Source of the DNA: Bryum argenteum | Lineage: Eukaryota; Streptophyta; Bryopsida; Bryales; Bryaceae | DNA: 64,000 bases | Direction: 5' to 3' | Assembly (NCBI GenBank): GCA_037043015.1 | Contig: CM073328.1 | Coordinates: forward strand, 17,209,495 to 17,273,494 | In this document: piece after piece, positions 23,838 through 34,500 of the stretch | Layout of the letters: each line of letters begins with the position of its first letter | Position numbering within the stretch: position 1 is the first letter of the stretch | Made by a program: the position numbers and the translations under genes | The notes under the pieces: model-generated | Seen by the model: the letters and a program-made list of their open reading frames with translations, nothing else | Databases searched by the model: none | What the model was told of the DNA's origin: nothing

Positions 23838-24095
23838 ATACTGCATCCCTTGCAATTATAACAATACTGCAACATTAGCATTTAAATCAATACTGCTGCA
23901 GTATTCTATATGACTTTGATATTGCAACAATATCAGTAACTGAAACAGTACTGCGGTTTATTAAACTGCGCCAGGTACCGCTGCAGATTCGTGATATATG
24001 GTACGCTGTAGGACCCTTGCAATACCGCCTACGCACTAAACTGTTTATTACTAGCAGAAATACCGTTGCAGTACTGTCGCAACTAAAATCCATTC
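23838..24095. repeat. Right subterminal repeat region of the transposon
   Basis: CAATACTGCATC, CAATACTGCAAC, AATACTGCTGCAGTATT and CAGTACTGCGG recur within 260 bp. They are the inverse of the left-end motifs. Confidence 0.6.
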
Positions 24096-24774
24096 TTTTG
24101 AGGTCCTCAAAAATCATCCATTTTTTCACTATTTTCATTGTAAAAACATCATTGAAAATCCGATACCAAAAGTATTTGGATCAATAAAAATTCAATTACA
24201 TAGTTGTTAGATTTTATCTTAAGATCATGATTATGTAAAAGAAATTCATGAAAAAATATTTTTGGTTTTGCATGTAAGCTTGCAATGGTAAAACATGCCA
24301 AATGTTTGAAAATCTAAATACAAGAGGTGCGTTCATTAAAATGCATGCCATTGTTACATACTTTATTTTATAAACCTGCAGATTTTACCACAAAAACTAG
24401 ACTTGATTTGGGACCCAACTCAAGTGATTTCGTCCAAATCATTGTGCACATGAAGAAGCTATGGCTCTTCAAAGATTCTGCCTTTCATCCAAAATGTTGT
24501 TTTTTAACATCTTGGGCGTTTAAGGGTTAAACTTGTCTTGGTCCAAATCCAATTTACACTACATGAGTGACCAAGTCACTCAAAACTATATTTTTGAATT
24601 ATCATGTTCACAGCTCTTGATCAAGAGCCATGACCATGAGCCATGAGTCAATAAAATAATTTTACTTTTCTTGGGCATGACTCTTAATCCATACTGTAGT
24701 ACAGTACAAGGACCCTAAGTTACCCTCAACTGTAACCTTTGTTCCAGCAAGTAATTTTTTTCTTTCTGCAGAAA
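24096..24774. other. AT-rich intergenic DNA
   Basis: No gene recognised. TTTAAGGGTTAA near 24521-24532 resembles a worn end of the TTAACCCC elements. Confidence 0.35.
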
Positions 24775-25033
24775 CTTGAAAGACGTACTTCACATGACCT
24801 CCAGCACTTGCCCCTGACCTTCTTGCCCCTAACCTGCCCCCTTCAAATCTTAGAAAGACAGACATTTGGGCCTCAAACTTGCCCCTGTTGTGCCCCCATG
24901 ATTTCAATGTACACTCAAAATCCTCTATTATACAATGAAGTTTCTCTCTGTTGGGGAAGAAGGAAAGTTCTTAAGAAAATCATGACATGTGGACTAAAAT
25001 CTGAATATCCAATATGGATGGGTGTAATGTAAA

Positions 25034-25094
25034 GGGAGAGGCCTCGGTAGGAGGGTCTCCCGTGACGGGAGACCCGCCTGCTGAGGCCTCTCCC
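25034..25094. other. GC-rich near-perfect inverted repeat
   Basis: GGGAGAGGCCTC at 25034-25045 pairs with GAGGCCTCTCCC at 25083-25094. Inside it GGTCTCCCGT pairs with ACGGGAGACC around a one-base gap. The GC-rich stretch to about 25300 has no counterpart in copies C or D, so it is a private insertion of unknown origin. Confidence 0.75.
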
Positions 25095-25734
25095 GGCGTA
25101 AAGCCCCATGATGCGCGGGCACGGGCAGCTAATTCCCTGTAAGATATCCTCACCCGGGAATTCCCGCGGGAGGTCACCTCCCAAAAATAAATTCGAGTTG
25201 GTAGGGCCTCTCGTAAAGGGAGGAACCGTCCAAGTGAATGGCGTCAAAGCATGAGCGGGCCTTACGAGGTCGAGGACCCTCGAACACTTTCCAAGCGACA
25301 CATTTTTGTTTCACTAGGAGATTATTTGGCACTAGGGTAAGTACACCTATGTTCGGACCCTTAAGCCATTCACCATACTTGGAGTAATGGCACGTGTGTT
25401 TTACTATTTTTCAATGATTGGCAAATGAAAAGGACAAAAGATTTCTATTTTTGTGGTATTTTTAAGCACTTACATATTTAACCACAAATCTTAGAGGTGA
25501 TTCATATACGTAAATCTATAGTCGATCACCCTACTGCATGTACATACAAGGAACATACTATCCATGAAAATCTTCATTCCATGCCAAGGAACTCTTCATT
25601 CTTAGTTGTCCGATTATGGGGGCGTCTGGATTTAGACGTACTTACCCTAGCAAAATAGTAGCAAAACCCGGCCTCTCAGATGTCTCTAAATATCGAAAAT
25701 GAAAACGCTTCTCTCTCAATGTTGAAAAATTGAA

Positions 25735-25935
25735 TGGATAGTTGGGAGGATAATTGGAAGAATAATTAGTTGGATAATTGGAAGGATAATCAGATGGATA
25801 ATTAGATGATTAGATGGATAATTGGATGAAAGGTTTACGGATGGTTGATGGAGAGATGGATGAGAATTTGGATGGATGATCGATGAACAAGTGATGATAG
25901 ATCAACATTTGGATGATAAATTGGATGGATGGTGA
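25735..25935. repeat. GGATAATT/GATGGATG degenerate simple repeat
   Basis: Repeated GGATAATTGGA, GGATAATTAGATG and GATGGATGATGGA words. It is similar in style to the satellite after copy A and lies at the left edge of the GGGGCGGAG module of copy B. Confidence 0.65.
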
Positions 25936-26970
25936 GACGAATACGGCAAGGGTGGCAAGAGACGGACATCATTTGGCGCAGTGGCGGAGAGGGGCCGGAG
26001 CAGAACCAACTTCTGCAGGTCAATCAGCGTGGGTCTCAAGCTTGTTTGTGATACATTTGTGTCTCGAAGTTTTGCAGAAAGTGTCTCTGATGCCGTTTGC
26101 AGGTGTGGCGGACATTTCCTCCGCCACCACCGCGGCCGACTTCCTGCTCTCTCCGCCAAGTTCGAGGTAATGATCACCATTGTGCAAGGATACTCTGGAT
26201 CTAATAGGGTACTAGATTTGAGGTACCCTTACCCGCTCCAAGGACATATCTAGATAGTCAATTGTTCAATTTTTCGATATCCTTGGTCGATAGTGAGGAT
26301 AATGATAGGTTATGGGGCTTACTGATTTGCCTGAATGTTTACTTACTTGAACTCAGATTTTCAATAAACAAATAATGTCTGCGACGTGCGTCACCTGTCT
26401 ACCCTTTGAAATTATAATGACGGAACTTCGACACGATAAGAATGAAATCATAGAGTTCATTTTACTTAATGAATTTCAACGAGTACATCAGTTTTGTACT
26501 GAACAACAATCCGGTGACAGTAATGACCTTCATGGTAATTTTCAATCCGAAGATTGACAAGTAAGTTAGTCAAGCTGCTGATAATTTGGCGGTGGAAGAC
26601 CAGTTGTCAATTGCAGCAGCGGAGCTTTTGGTAATGGTCCCCTGATGTTAGTAATGTACCCCATGTTTCAATACCGGAACGAATGCTGTTGCTGAGCACG
26701 GATGCTGTTGCTGAGCACTCCGAATTTCACCCGCCGTGTCCATGAATGTGGTCGGCTTCAAACTTGACAGCACTTGTTCCGTTTCAAAGCCAATTACCAA
26801 CTATCTCACGTCTCAGTTCCAAAATATCCACGAAACAGCCTTTGATGATTTAAAATTTTGGGCCCCGGCAAGTTGCCAGTTCAGAAAGCGCGATTATGTC
26901 GACGTAATATGTTAAGAATTTCATGTCTGTCTTGGGTGGGTGCTGGGAAAGGCCATTTGTCTGAGTGGTC

Positions 26971-27019
26971 AGTGCACAGGCATTTGGGTATGTGAGTCAA
27001 TCGAGGTCGCTTATAAATA
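26971..27019 (+). promoter_or_regulatory. Array B promoter
   Basis: GCATTTGGGTATGTGAGTCA followed by ATCGAGG leads to TATAAATA at 27012-27019. Copies C and D are almost identical, and A keeps the core. The first ATG is 141 nt downstream of the TATA start. Confidence 0.65.
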
Positions 27020-27152
27020 GACCCATTCCACAACAACATTCATCATTCAAGCTCCGCTCTCAAAATTCCGTTGGCAGTGTTCCCCTGCAGTTTTTAGTGT
27101 TCTTTTAAGCCTTGTGTACACACGAAATTCGCTTTCTTTCTGCTCTAGAGAC

Positions 27153-27206
27153 ATGGAGAGAGACGGATCCAAAAACAGCATCTACAATCCGAAAGAAACA
27201 AAGTGA
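27153..27206 (+). CDS. Micropeptide B1, family 1 short class I (17 aa)
   Basis: It encodes MERDGSKNSIYNPKETK and stops. The start context is TCTAGAGACATGG. The D1 peptide differs by one residue (K for R), and C1 by V for I plus a three-residue extension. It is the first ORF after the array promoter. The DGSK and YNP elements are shared with B2. It is basic, hydrophilic and has no targeting signal. Function unknown. Confidence 0.55.
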   Translation: MERDGSKNSIYNPKETK

Positions 27207-27333
27207 CCTTGTAGTTATCTTCCGCAGCCTGATCACTCGTGAGTTTTTGTTATTCTCATAATTATAGCGCCTCGGCAGATAGTCACTAGTGTTCTGCGAC
27301 CTGCGACCTGTGCACATGTTTGTTGCTAAAAAC

Positions 27334-27405
27334 ATGGATTCGGATGGCAACTGCGAATCTGACGGATCTAAAACCAACACTTACAACCCTCCGAAAGGGA
27401 AGTAG
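27334..27405 (+). CDS. Micropeptide B2, family 1 class I (23 aa)
   Basis: It begins MDSDGNCESDGSKTNTY and ends NPPKGK. An in-frame ATG 18 nt upstream (27316) would add MFVAKN, and copies C and D keep that upstream ATG in the same frame, so the true start is uncertain. C2 and D2 differ by substitutions and by in-frame codon losses, which fits selection on the frame. Function unknown. Confidence 0.58.
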   Translation: MDSDGNCESDGSKTNTYNPPKGK

Positions 27406-27550
27406 ACCAGTGGTTTTAGTAAAGTGGATGTCTTGCTCGTGAACTTTCTGCATTGCCTTTCATTAGTATTACTCGTATATTCTGTACTTCCCAGTTCCTC
27501 TTAATCATTGAGCATATAGCATATCAAGGTGAAGCAGTGCCTCTAGAACC

Positions 27551-27610
27551 ATGGACTCATATGAAGACAAGCCGGTGACTGACACTTTTAACCCTCGGAA
27601 AGGGAAGTAG
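27551..27610 (+). CDS. Micropeptide B3, family 1 class II (19 aa)
   Basis: It encodes MDSYEDKPVTDTFNPRKGK. C3 differs by a single residue (A for V). The TDTFNP core links it to B4, while the KGK end links it to B2, so it looks like an intermediate or recombinant form. Array D has lost it. The start context is TCTAGAACCATGG. Function unknown. Confidence 0.57.
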   Translation: MDSYEDKPVTDTFNPRKGK

Positions 27611-27766
27611 ACCATCAGTTTGAAGTGAGAAGTGGGTGTCTTGCTTGTGAGTTTCCTGTTGTGAGATTTTCTGCAGTTTCATAACTGCTGCTCGCATACT
27701 CTGTAATTTCCAGTCATAGCGGTTACTTCATCTAGCATACTAAGGTGAAGTAGTGCCTCTAGAGAC

Positions 27767-27862
27767 ATGGACTACTCTGAAGACAAGCCGGTGACTGACA
27801 CTTACCACCCTCGACCTGTCTCATGGCCCGTTGGTCGTCCTGTGCATACTGCTCATGGCTGA
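27767..27862 (+). CDS. Micropeptide B4, family 1 class III (31 aa)
   Basis: It begins MDYSEDKPVTDTYHPRPVS and continues WPVGRPVHTAHG. The tail is shared with A4 and C4 and partly with the solitary 3.8-kb gene. The start context is TCTAGAGACATGG. It is the last ORF of array B. Pro and basic residues dominate the C-terminal half, which looks more like a short linear binding peptide than a folded domain. Function unknown. Confidence 0.6.
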   Translation: MDYSEDKPVTDTYHPRPVSWPVGRPVHTAHG

Positions 27863-28290
27863 GCCTCTGATCATGATGGATGTCGATGCGGAGGCTCTCC
27901 TCCTGGCGTCGTCGTCGACATCCTAAGAGCTTGATCAACATGGAAGCACCATCCTATCTAGCTCCATCTTATCGATGCCACATGCGTCTCGAACTGAAGG
28001 TCGGCCTTCTCAATGTTGGTGACCGTGGAGGAGACGAGTCCTCCACTTGAAAGCGATGGGAAGAGGAGCTCGTAATCCTCTCAAAGACATTGATACAAAA
28101 AGGGGCATTCCCTTACTACTTCTGTACAGCATTAATTCTTCATTTGTAATTATTTGTGTCGGTGTGGAAATGTTCACCACTGTAGGCTCCATTAAGCCGC
28201 CGACTCTATCAACTACACGCAGCAGTGAGGAGATGATACTGCCTCAAGTGCCGCATAGATCTGAAGCTCCCTGCTACCGAGCATAGCTGC
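27863..28290 (+). other. Conserved 3' block of array B
   Basis: It corresponds to 10967-11400. One frame keeps RRRHPKSLINMEAPSY then stops. A second frame (28047-28286) reads ARNPLKDIDTKRGIP and IKPPTLSTT. The frames do not join without a shift. It is probably 3' UTR. Confidence 0.3.
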
Positions 28291-29164
28291 GTACACAAAT
28301 TTATCATTACACTGTACAGATATTTGTTTTCTCAATTTCATTGAGATCAGAAGACAGCCTCTGTAGCATAGAGTAGAGTACTTCCATATTGGAACAATTC
28401 GGGGCTGATCAATTTATTTCTTGAATCGACAGCTACTGTTACACATACTGTGATATACTCAATGTTACTAAATTTGTTTCTAAGAAAATAAAGAGTACAA
28501 AATTTCTGTAGAAGCCACTGTTAAACTGAAGCACAATCTCTCCATCTACTTAACCCTGAACCTTCACTTTACAACCATTTAATCACCGAGTCGATCCTAT
28601 TACAGTCTACAGGTAATTGAAGAAATACCCAATCTTATCCAAATTGGCGCGCTGTCACCTAAATGGCCGCACCTCAGCCATAGCCACTCTGTTCACCGAC
28701 AAGTTATCGCTCGTGGCTCATCGAAAACCTAACTGCGACTTCTATATGAAATAATGTTGCAACTGTCAAATCAGCAATTGATGTCTACACTTTCCTAGCT
28801 GCGTACGACCTGCAATGAACGCCGAAACCCTAAACACCGAGAGGAGGTGCGAATAGCTTTTTCGAAACGGCGCCATCGATGTGCTCGTGCACCCTAATTA
28901 ATCCGCTACGGATTACGGAGCTCCTGTGGTGCTCGCCTATTAACAAAGATTAAAGCATCGGATTGATCGGAGGTAGCGACACAGGGGGTCAATTACTGCG
29001 TCTTCCTAGATGCTGCTTCCGTACGCCATACCTTAGCTGGTGCAGACATTATGCGAAACGGTTGTCCAGGAAAGTTGGCGCAGCTGGAGACAGACAGAGC
29101 TCGGTATCAGAGAATCCTGCTGCAGTTCGTCTCTGAAGCAATGTGGAACACATTTAGGGTGGGT

Positions 29165-29470
29165 TATGGTATGCACACCTATTATCGTGCACTTAAGGAA
29201 AATTGAGGGAATCTATATACTTGGAAAGAGAAATGAGTGGGTTACTATTTTTCAGGGATGAGGAATAGGAAAAGACTCACTTTCCCTATTTTTGTGGTTT
29301 TAAAAAAAAAACACATAATTAAATACAATTTTTAGAAGTAGTAGCCAAAAGGCGGACACCCTAATTATGTCCGCATGAGGTACATGCAAGGGAGGTTAGA
29401 TCTACATGTAAGAAAGAATCTTGGGTGTACGCCTTTAGGTAGGTGCCCGCATGTAGGTGTCCATACCATA
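29165..29470. mobile_element. MITE with TATGGTATG-x-ACACCTA inverted ends
   Basis: The ends TATGGTATGCACACCTA and TAGGTGTCCATACCATA are inverted copies with one mismatch. The 306-bp interior aligns with 37750-38054 (shared TGCACTTAAGGAAAATTGAGG, GAAATGAGTGGGTTAC and GCATGAGGTACATGCAAGGG). It is non-coding. Confidence 0.75.
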
Positions 29471-30769
29471 CACCATGGTTACCAGGTACCCTACCTCGTG
29501 GTCAATTTCGACATAAATCAATTCAAACCAAGAATGTTGAATGTTTTGGAAAGTTATATGTTGGGATTTGTTGAAAGTGGAGAAATTATGAAACCTCAAT
29601 GCTTGATTTTTGAAAAATTTAGAATTGTTTGAATTTGCAAAATTTCAAAGATTGGAGTGGAAAAATTAAAAATTTGAGATATAGAAAAAAAAAAAATTGC
29701 TTTGAATTAAAAATACAACTCATACTCAAACTTGTTCTTCTCTACTTATTGGCTTCACAAATTCAATTAGCAAAACTTGATTAGGAGCCATTGCACAAAA
29801 AATGAAACAAAAGAAATTCCCTAAATTCTAACTATACAATCCTCTCGGCATTCTTGAGAGACTTTAGAGTTTAGACTCACTTCTCTCTTCCTAAACTTGC
29901 AAAAAAAAATTGGTAAGATTTGCTTCAAAGCTTTACAATTGCACCTCCTTGCTCTCTTACGCACAACACATACAAAATCAAGAGCTTTGCCCAAGGTTAT
30001 ATGCAATAGTCTACTTGACAACCAATGCAAGTGTAGATACTAGTAGAAGAAGACATCCCACCCCAAGCTACAAACATGGGCAATGATCATTCTTTAAAAA
30101 ATAAAAAATAAAAAAATAAATAAAATAAAAAATTGTGGTGAATTGAAAGTGTAGTGCATGTGATGAAGCGTTCTCTTGTCACTCTCGATATGGTGACCAT
30201 TTCCCCACTATTAGTAGTGACCCCACAAAATGCCGAAAGGGCAAAATGAACATACTAGCCCAGTTCAAAAGTCCACAATATTTTTATTTCTCTTGCTGAA
30301 AGCATTGTACAGTTTACATTAATTCATTTCGTCCCTCGTGTGTTGAAACTGACCACAACGTACAGTACGTTGTACAAGTACATATTTACAGGCATGTTAC
30401 AAATGTACAGTGTTCCAGTAACTGATGGAAAACCATCATTATATCCAAAATCAATGCTTCTAGGGGTCAAGGCCATTTTTGGGGTTGGGACCATCTTACC
30501 AAGCTCCCTCATTGGTTTAGGAGTTAAGGCCAACTTCATTTGGATTAGAGTAAGAGTGGAGGCCAATATTATTACAATAAATCCTTTGTACATCATTTTA
30601 CTGAAGTAATATATTTGCATGTAAGAGGCCATAACATGGCCTCAAGGTTTCTTTCTTTGAGGCCATGTCAGGACAATAAATGCTCTTGCTTTAACTCCTA
30701 GAGATCTAAGAGAACTAAATTTTGGCATTTGCCATTTTGGAAAACCTAGATAAAAGGATTATAAGTGAT
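29471..30769. other. Intergenic DNA, no gene recognised
   Basis: AT-rich sequence. 30450-30580 has a slightly more balanced open region, but no family is recognisable. Confidence 0.4.
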
Positions 30770-31040
30770 ATTGCCTAAATATTTCAGTAGGTGCTCTTTA
30801 TAATATAAAGTGTATGTGGTAGAATTTGCAAAACCAAATACCAATTTTTGATCAAGTATTCTATGATATTCTGACATTTTTTGGGTTGCAAGCCAAAATG
30901 GAGCAATTTAAATTAGATATTTTTTAAAAAAATTGAAAATATGTTCATAACCAAATTAGTACTTACGTTTCAAAATTATTCAAGTCAAAAAAATTAACAA
31001 TATTACAAAAACAATCTTCACAATGCCCAAAAAAACTTGG
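30770..31040. mobile_element. Internal fragment of a TTAACCCC-type element
   Basis: ATATTGCCTAAATATTTCAG, TAAAGTGTATGTGGTAGAATTTGC and the following stretch match the interior of 6420-6640. Both terminal repeats are missing. Confidence 0.5.
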
Positions 31041-31497
31041 GAGAGAATTTTTTGATGTTATGATTCTTCAAATGGTAAACATACAAGTGTCAATTGTTGG
31101 AACAATAATAGAAAATTAGTCTTAGGTACAGAATCTTGCGATTAGAAATCTTAGAAGTTCTACCAATCAATCCACGCCGTTCCTTCTACCTGTAACAAGT
31201 GTTTATAGTGAAGAAGTGGTTTGCGCCACTATTCCCACACCTTCTTTGTTTAGTTAATTGTTAGTATTGTTTGGTATGTTTCTATTTTTCTTTTGTGTAA
31301 AATAATTGGACCGGCATGTTGATTCCCAATAGTGTTTATTTCTTTGAATGTTTGTTTGATGCTTGTTTCATTGAGGGAACACCTCGAAAATATTTTATTG
31401 TGAACAAATAAAAAGCATGTAATGTAATTGACATAACAAATTGGCCTCATGGCCTTGTGAATTGGGTGGACTATGGTGGTCGACTTAATTTACGTCA
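31041..31497. other. Intergenic DNA
   Basis: I see no supportable feature here. Confidence 0.4.
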
Positions 31498-33194
31498 TAT
31501 GACCTCCAGCACTTGCCCCTAACCTGCCCACAAGTAACCTCTAGCATTTGCTACTAACCTGCCCCCTTCAAATTTTAGTTAGGCCGACATTTGGGCCCTA
31601 AACCTTGCCCCTGTTCTGCCCCCATGGTTTCGATGTACATTCAATTCTCATGTACACGATGTAGTTTCTCTCAGGTGGGGGAGAAGGAAAATTCTTAAGA
31701 AAAGCGTGACTTGTGAATTCATACTTGAACATCAAATGAAGGAAGGATGCACACGTATGTAATGCATGATGTCAAATATACTCCTACAATATCCAAATCA
31801 GACCATTTTTTTGATGCATCAGAAGTTTTTACACTTCTCCACAAGAGTAGAAAATACAAATAGCAGGATATAGTAGTAGCAACCTCACCATTTCAAGAGT
31901 CTCTACCTGTACATGTCAATCAAGCCTTGTGATAATTGTTAAAAACAAAAACACTCGTCCCTCAAAGTTGGATATTGGATGGAATACTGCAAGTGGATAC
32001 TAACAGGATCCGGAGATGATGGTGACAATAGACGGATGAATCCTCGACGTAAGACGAATGAGAGTTGGGCGAGAGGGGCGGAGTGGGGGGCGGACGCGCC
32101 GAAGCTCAACCAAACTCTGCAGGTCGGCAGCGTGGGTACCAAGCTTTCCGTGTCTGTACACAGACACCGATCTGTCTGCGCCACATTTGCGTCTGGAGTA
32201 TGTAGAAAGTGGATCTTAAGCCGTCTCCGCCACCACCGCGGGCAAGTTCCTGCTGATGACGACTCCGCCGCTGGGTCCTCGATAGGACGACAATCAAGCG
32301 TCCTGAGTCTGTGTCATAAAGCTCAAGCTCGAGGTTACGAGCAGTGTTGTGCAAGGGTATCTTGAATGTAATAAAGAACTGGATATGAGATACCCTTACC
32401 CGCTCCATGGATATTTCAGATCTACTCAACTGTTCAATTTTTCGTATCCTTGGTCGATGGTGAGGATAAGGTAAGGTAAAGGGACTTACCCTATGGTGAA
32501 CTTGCCTGAATGTCTGCTACTTACTTGAACTTGGACTTTCAATTAAATGTCTGCGCCATGCGTCATCTGCCCCCCCCCCCCCACTTGAAATTATGACGAC
32601 GGAGCTTCGATGACGATAAATATATATTAACGCATATTAAGGTTAATTCCATGTAATGCAAGTGATGCAATTGCACGCGAGTTTCAGCAAAGACATCAGT
32701 ACTGCACAACAAACACGTTGAAAATAATGAACTTCCTAGTAATTTTCGACCGGAAAGATTGACAGAGTAGCCAAGCTGCTGATGAATTGGCGGTGGGAGA
32801 CCATTTGTCAATTGCAGCAGCGGGGCTTTTCCTGGAAGCTCCTCTCCGCTTTTCGGTAACGGTCCCTCTATGTTTGGACAGCATTCTCCATGTTTTGATG
32901 CCGGAACGGATGCTGTTGCTGCTCGGAATTCAGCCCGCCATGTCCATGAATGTGGTCGGATTCAAACGGAGGGTTCAAGCTTGACAGCCCTTGTTCCGTT
33001 TCATGGCGAATCACCAACTACTTCACGTCTCAGTTCCAAAATATCTGCGAAACTGTTTTCAAAGTAACATATTTTGGGCTCCAGCTAGTTGCCAGTTCAG
33101 AAGCTCCGAATATGTCGTCTTAATATGTTAAATTTTTCCTGTCTGCCTTAGGTGGGTGCCGGGAAAGGCCAATCAGTAATTTGTCTGAGTGGTC

Positions 33195-33249
33195 AATGCA
33201 CAGACATTTGGGTATGTGAGTTGATCGAGGTCGATCGTCACTATAAATT
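33195..33249 (+). promoter_or_regulatory. Array C promoter
   Basis: CAATGCACAGACATTTGGG followed by TATGTGAGTTGATCGAGG leads to TATAAATT at 33242-33249. The first ATG is about 163 nt downstream of the TATA start. Confidence 0.65.
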
Positions 33250-33404
33250 CTAGACCCATTCCACGACATCATTCATCAAGCTTTGCTCTTAGACTTCCGT
33301 TGTGAGGCTTTCAGTGTTCCTCTCTGCAGTCTAAGCGTTGTTTTTTAGGCGATCTTCTCATACTTAGGATTTCTGTACACACGCATTGTTTCTGCTCTAG
33401 AGAC

Positions 33405-33467
33405 ATGGAGAGAGACGGATCTAAAAACAGCGTCTACAATCCGAAAGAAACAAAGTCCACCAAGTGA
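33405..33467 (+). CDS. Micropeptide C1, family 1 short class I (20 aa)
   Basis: It encodes MERDGSKNSVYNPKETK followed by STK. The extension arises because the stop of B1 and D1 is displaced by a nine-base in-frame difference. The start context is TCTAGAGACATGG. Keeping the frame through an indel of a multiple of three supports translation. Function unknown. Confidence 0.57.
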   Translation: MERDGSKNSVYNPKETKSTK

Positions 33468-33585
33468 TCTTGTAGTGATCTTGTTGTCTTCACCCGCTAG
33501 AAACTTGAGTGAATACTATCAGTAGTTATCCTCATATAGCGCCACTAGCGTCCTGCGACCTGTGCACATGTTTGTTGCTAAAAAT

Positions 33586-33654
33586 ATGGATGCGGATAGC
33601 AGCTGCGAAGACGGATCCAAAACCAACACTTACAACCCTCCGAAAGGGAAGTAG
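33586..33654 (+). CDS. Micropeptide C2, family 1 class I (22 aa)
   Basis: It begins MDADSSCEDGSKTNTY and ends NPPKGK. It is one codon shorter than B2 and two-residue changes cluster at the N terminus, while SKTNTYNPPKGK is unchanged. The upstream in-frame ATG (33568, adding MFVAKN) is conserved. Function unknown. Confidence 0.58.
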   Translation: MDADSSCEDGSKTNTYNPPKGK

Positions 33655-33816
33655 ACAATCGGTTTGAATTGAGAAGTGGGTGTCTTGCTCGTGAGCTTCC
33701 TGTTGTGAAGTTTTCTGCAGTGGGCTTCCATTAGTATCTGCTCGCTACTTCTGTAACTCCCAGTTCCTCTAAGTCATAGCGTTTACATCATACAGCACAT
33801 GATTGTCTCTAGAAAC

Positions 33817-33876
33817 ATGGACTCTTATGAAGACAAGCCGGCGACTGACACTTTCAACCCTCGGAAAGGCAAGTAG
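33817..33876 (+). CDS. Micropeptide C3, family 1 class II (19 aa)
   Basis: It encodes MDSYEDKPATDTFNPRKGK, one residue different from B3. The start context is TCTAGAAACATGG. It lies between class I and class III ORFs as in array B. Function unknown. Confidence 0.57.
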   Translation: MDSYEDKPATDTFNPRKGK

Positions 33877-34021
33877 ACCATCATTTTGGAGTGAGAAGTG
33901 GATGTCTTGCTCGTGAGCATCCTGTGGTGAGGTTTTCTGCAGTACTCTGTATACTCTATACTTTCCAGTCATAGCGTTTACATCATACAGCATATTAGAG
34001 AGAAGTAGTGTCTCTAGAAAC

Positions 34022-34117
34022 ATGGAGTCGTACGAGGACAAGCCGGTGACTGGCACTTACCACCCTCGACCTGTCTCATGGCCCGTTGGTCGTCCTGTGT
34101 ATACTGCTCATGGCTGA
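34022..34117 (+). CDS. Micropeptide C4, family 1 class III (31 aa)
   Basis: It begins MESYEDKPVTGTYHPRPVS and continues WPVGRPVYTAHG. It has the same length as B4, with substitutions D/E, YS/SY, D/G and H/Y. The start context is TCTAGAAACATGG. It is the last ORF of array C. Function unknown. Confidence 0.6.
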   Translation: MESYEDKPVTGTYHPRPVSWPVGRPVYTAHG

Positions 34118-34500
34118 GCCTCTGATGGTCTCTGATGGATGTCAAAACGAAGCCGCTCTCCTCCTGGCATCGTCGTCGACATTCCAAGAGCTTGATCGAC
34201 ATGGAAGTACCATCCTATCGAGCTACATCTAATCGACGCAACACGCGTCTCGAATTAAAAATCGACCTACTTGATGTTGGTGACCGTGGAGAAGATGAGC
34301 CTCCAATTGAAGGCGATGGGAAGAGGAGCTCGTCATCCTCTCAAATACATTGATACAAAAGGGGCATCTATAGATTCCCTTTCTACTTCTATATGGCATT
34401 CTTCAATTTGTAATCTTTTGTGTCAGTGTGGAAGTGTTCACCACTGCAGGCTCCATTCAGCCGCTGACTCTATCAACTACGACGCAGCCGTGTGAGGAGG
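34118..34500 (+). other. Conserved 3' block of array C
   Basis: The frame beginning at ATG 34138 stays open for 71 codons (RRRHSKSLIDMEVPSYRA, then EDEPPIEGDGKRSS). In copies B and D the same ATG leads to early stops. Coding status is doubtful. Confidence 0.3.

Larger units (their letters stand above)
14590..24095 (+). mobile_element. Large Plavaka/CACTA-like DNA transposon carrying host gene exons
   Basis: The left 280 bp contain repeated TTGCAGTATTG-like motifs. The right 260 bp contain the same motif inverted (CAATACTGCAAC, CAATACTGCATC). Dense inverted subterminal repeats are typical of the CMC (CACTA) superfamily. The near-terminal sequences TAGTCTTGCCGCAGTAC (left) and TAGTTGCGACAGTACTG (right, reverse complement) align partially, so exact ends and target-site duplication are unresolved. 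Between them lie a decayed transposase on plus (19.97-23.42 kb) and exons of at least two host genes on minus (16.9-18.2 kb). Copy-number history and activity are unknown; the transposase has stops, so it is probably dead. Confidence 0.6.
24775..29160 (+). repeat. Array copy B (micropeptide locus)
   Basis: It opens with the ACCTCCAGCACTTGCCCCTGA block (24796 onward), which also precedes copies C (31501) and D (37670). It then has a private GC-rich insertion (25030-25310), GGATAATT-type repeats (25735-25935), the TACTAGATTTGAGGTACCC module (26210), the promoter, four micropeptide ORFs, the conserved 3' block and a terminal block ending in GTTGTCCAGGAAAGTTGGCG (29060). Copies C and D share this order. 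Confidence 0.7.

Noticed and set aside
27153-27862. The four micro-ORFs of array B as exons of one protein
   Set aside because: Joining at the GT inside the stop codons (AA-GTAGAC, AA-GTGACC) and at CTCTAG would keep phase for some pairs, but the donors are poor, the acceptor AG is missing before B2, C2 and D2, and copy A lacks the sites. Transcript data would settle it.
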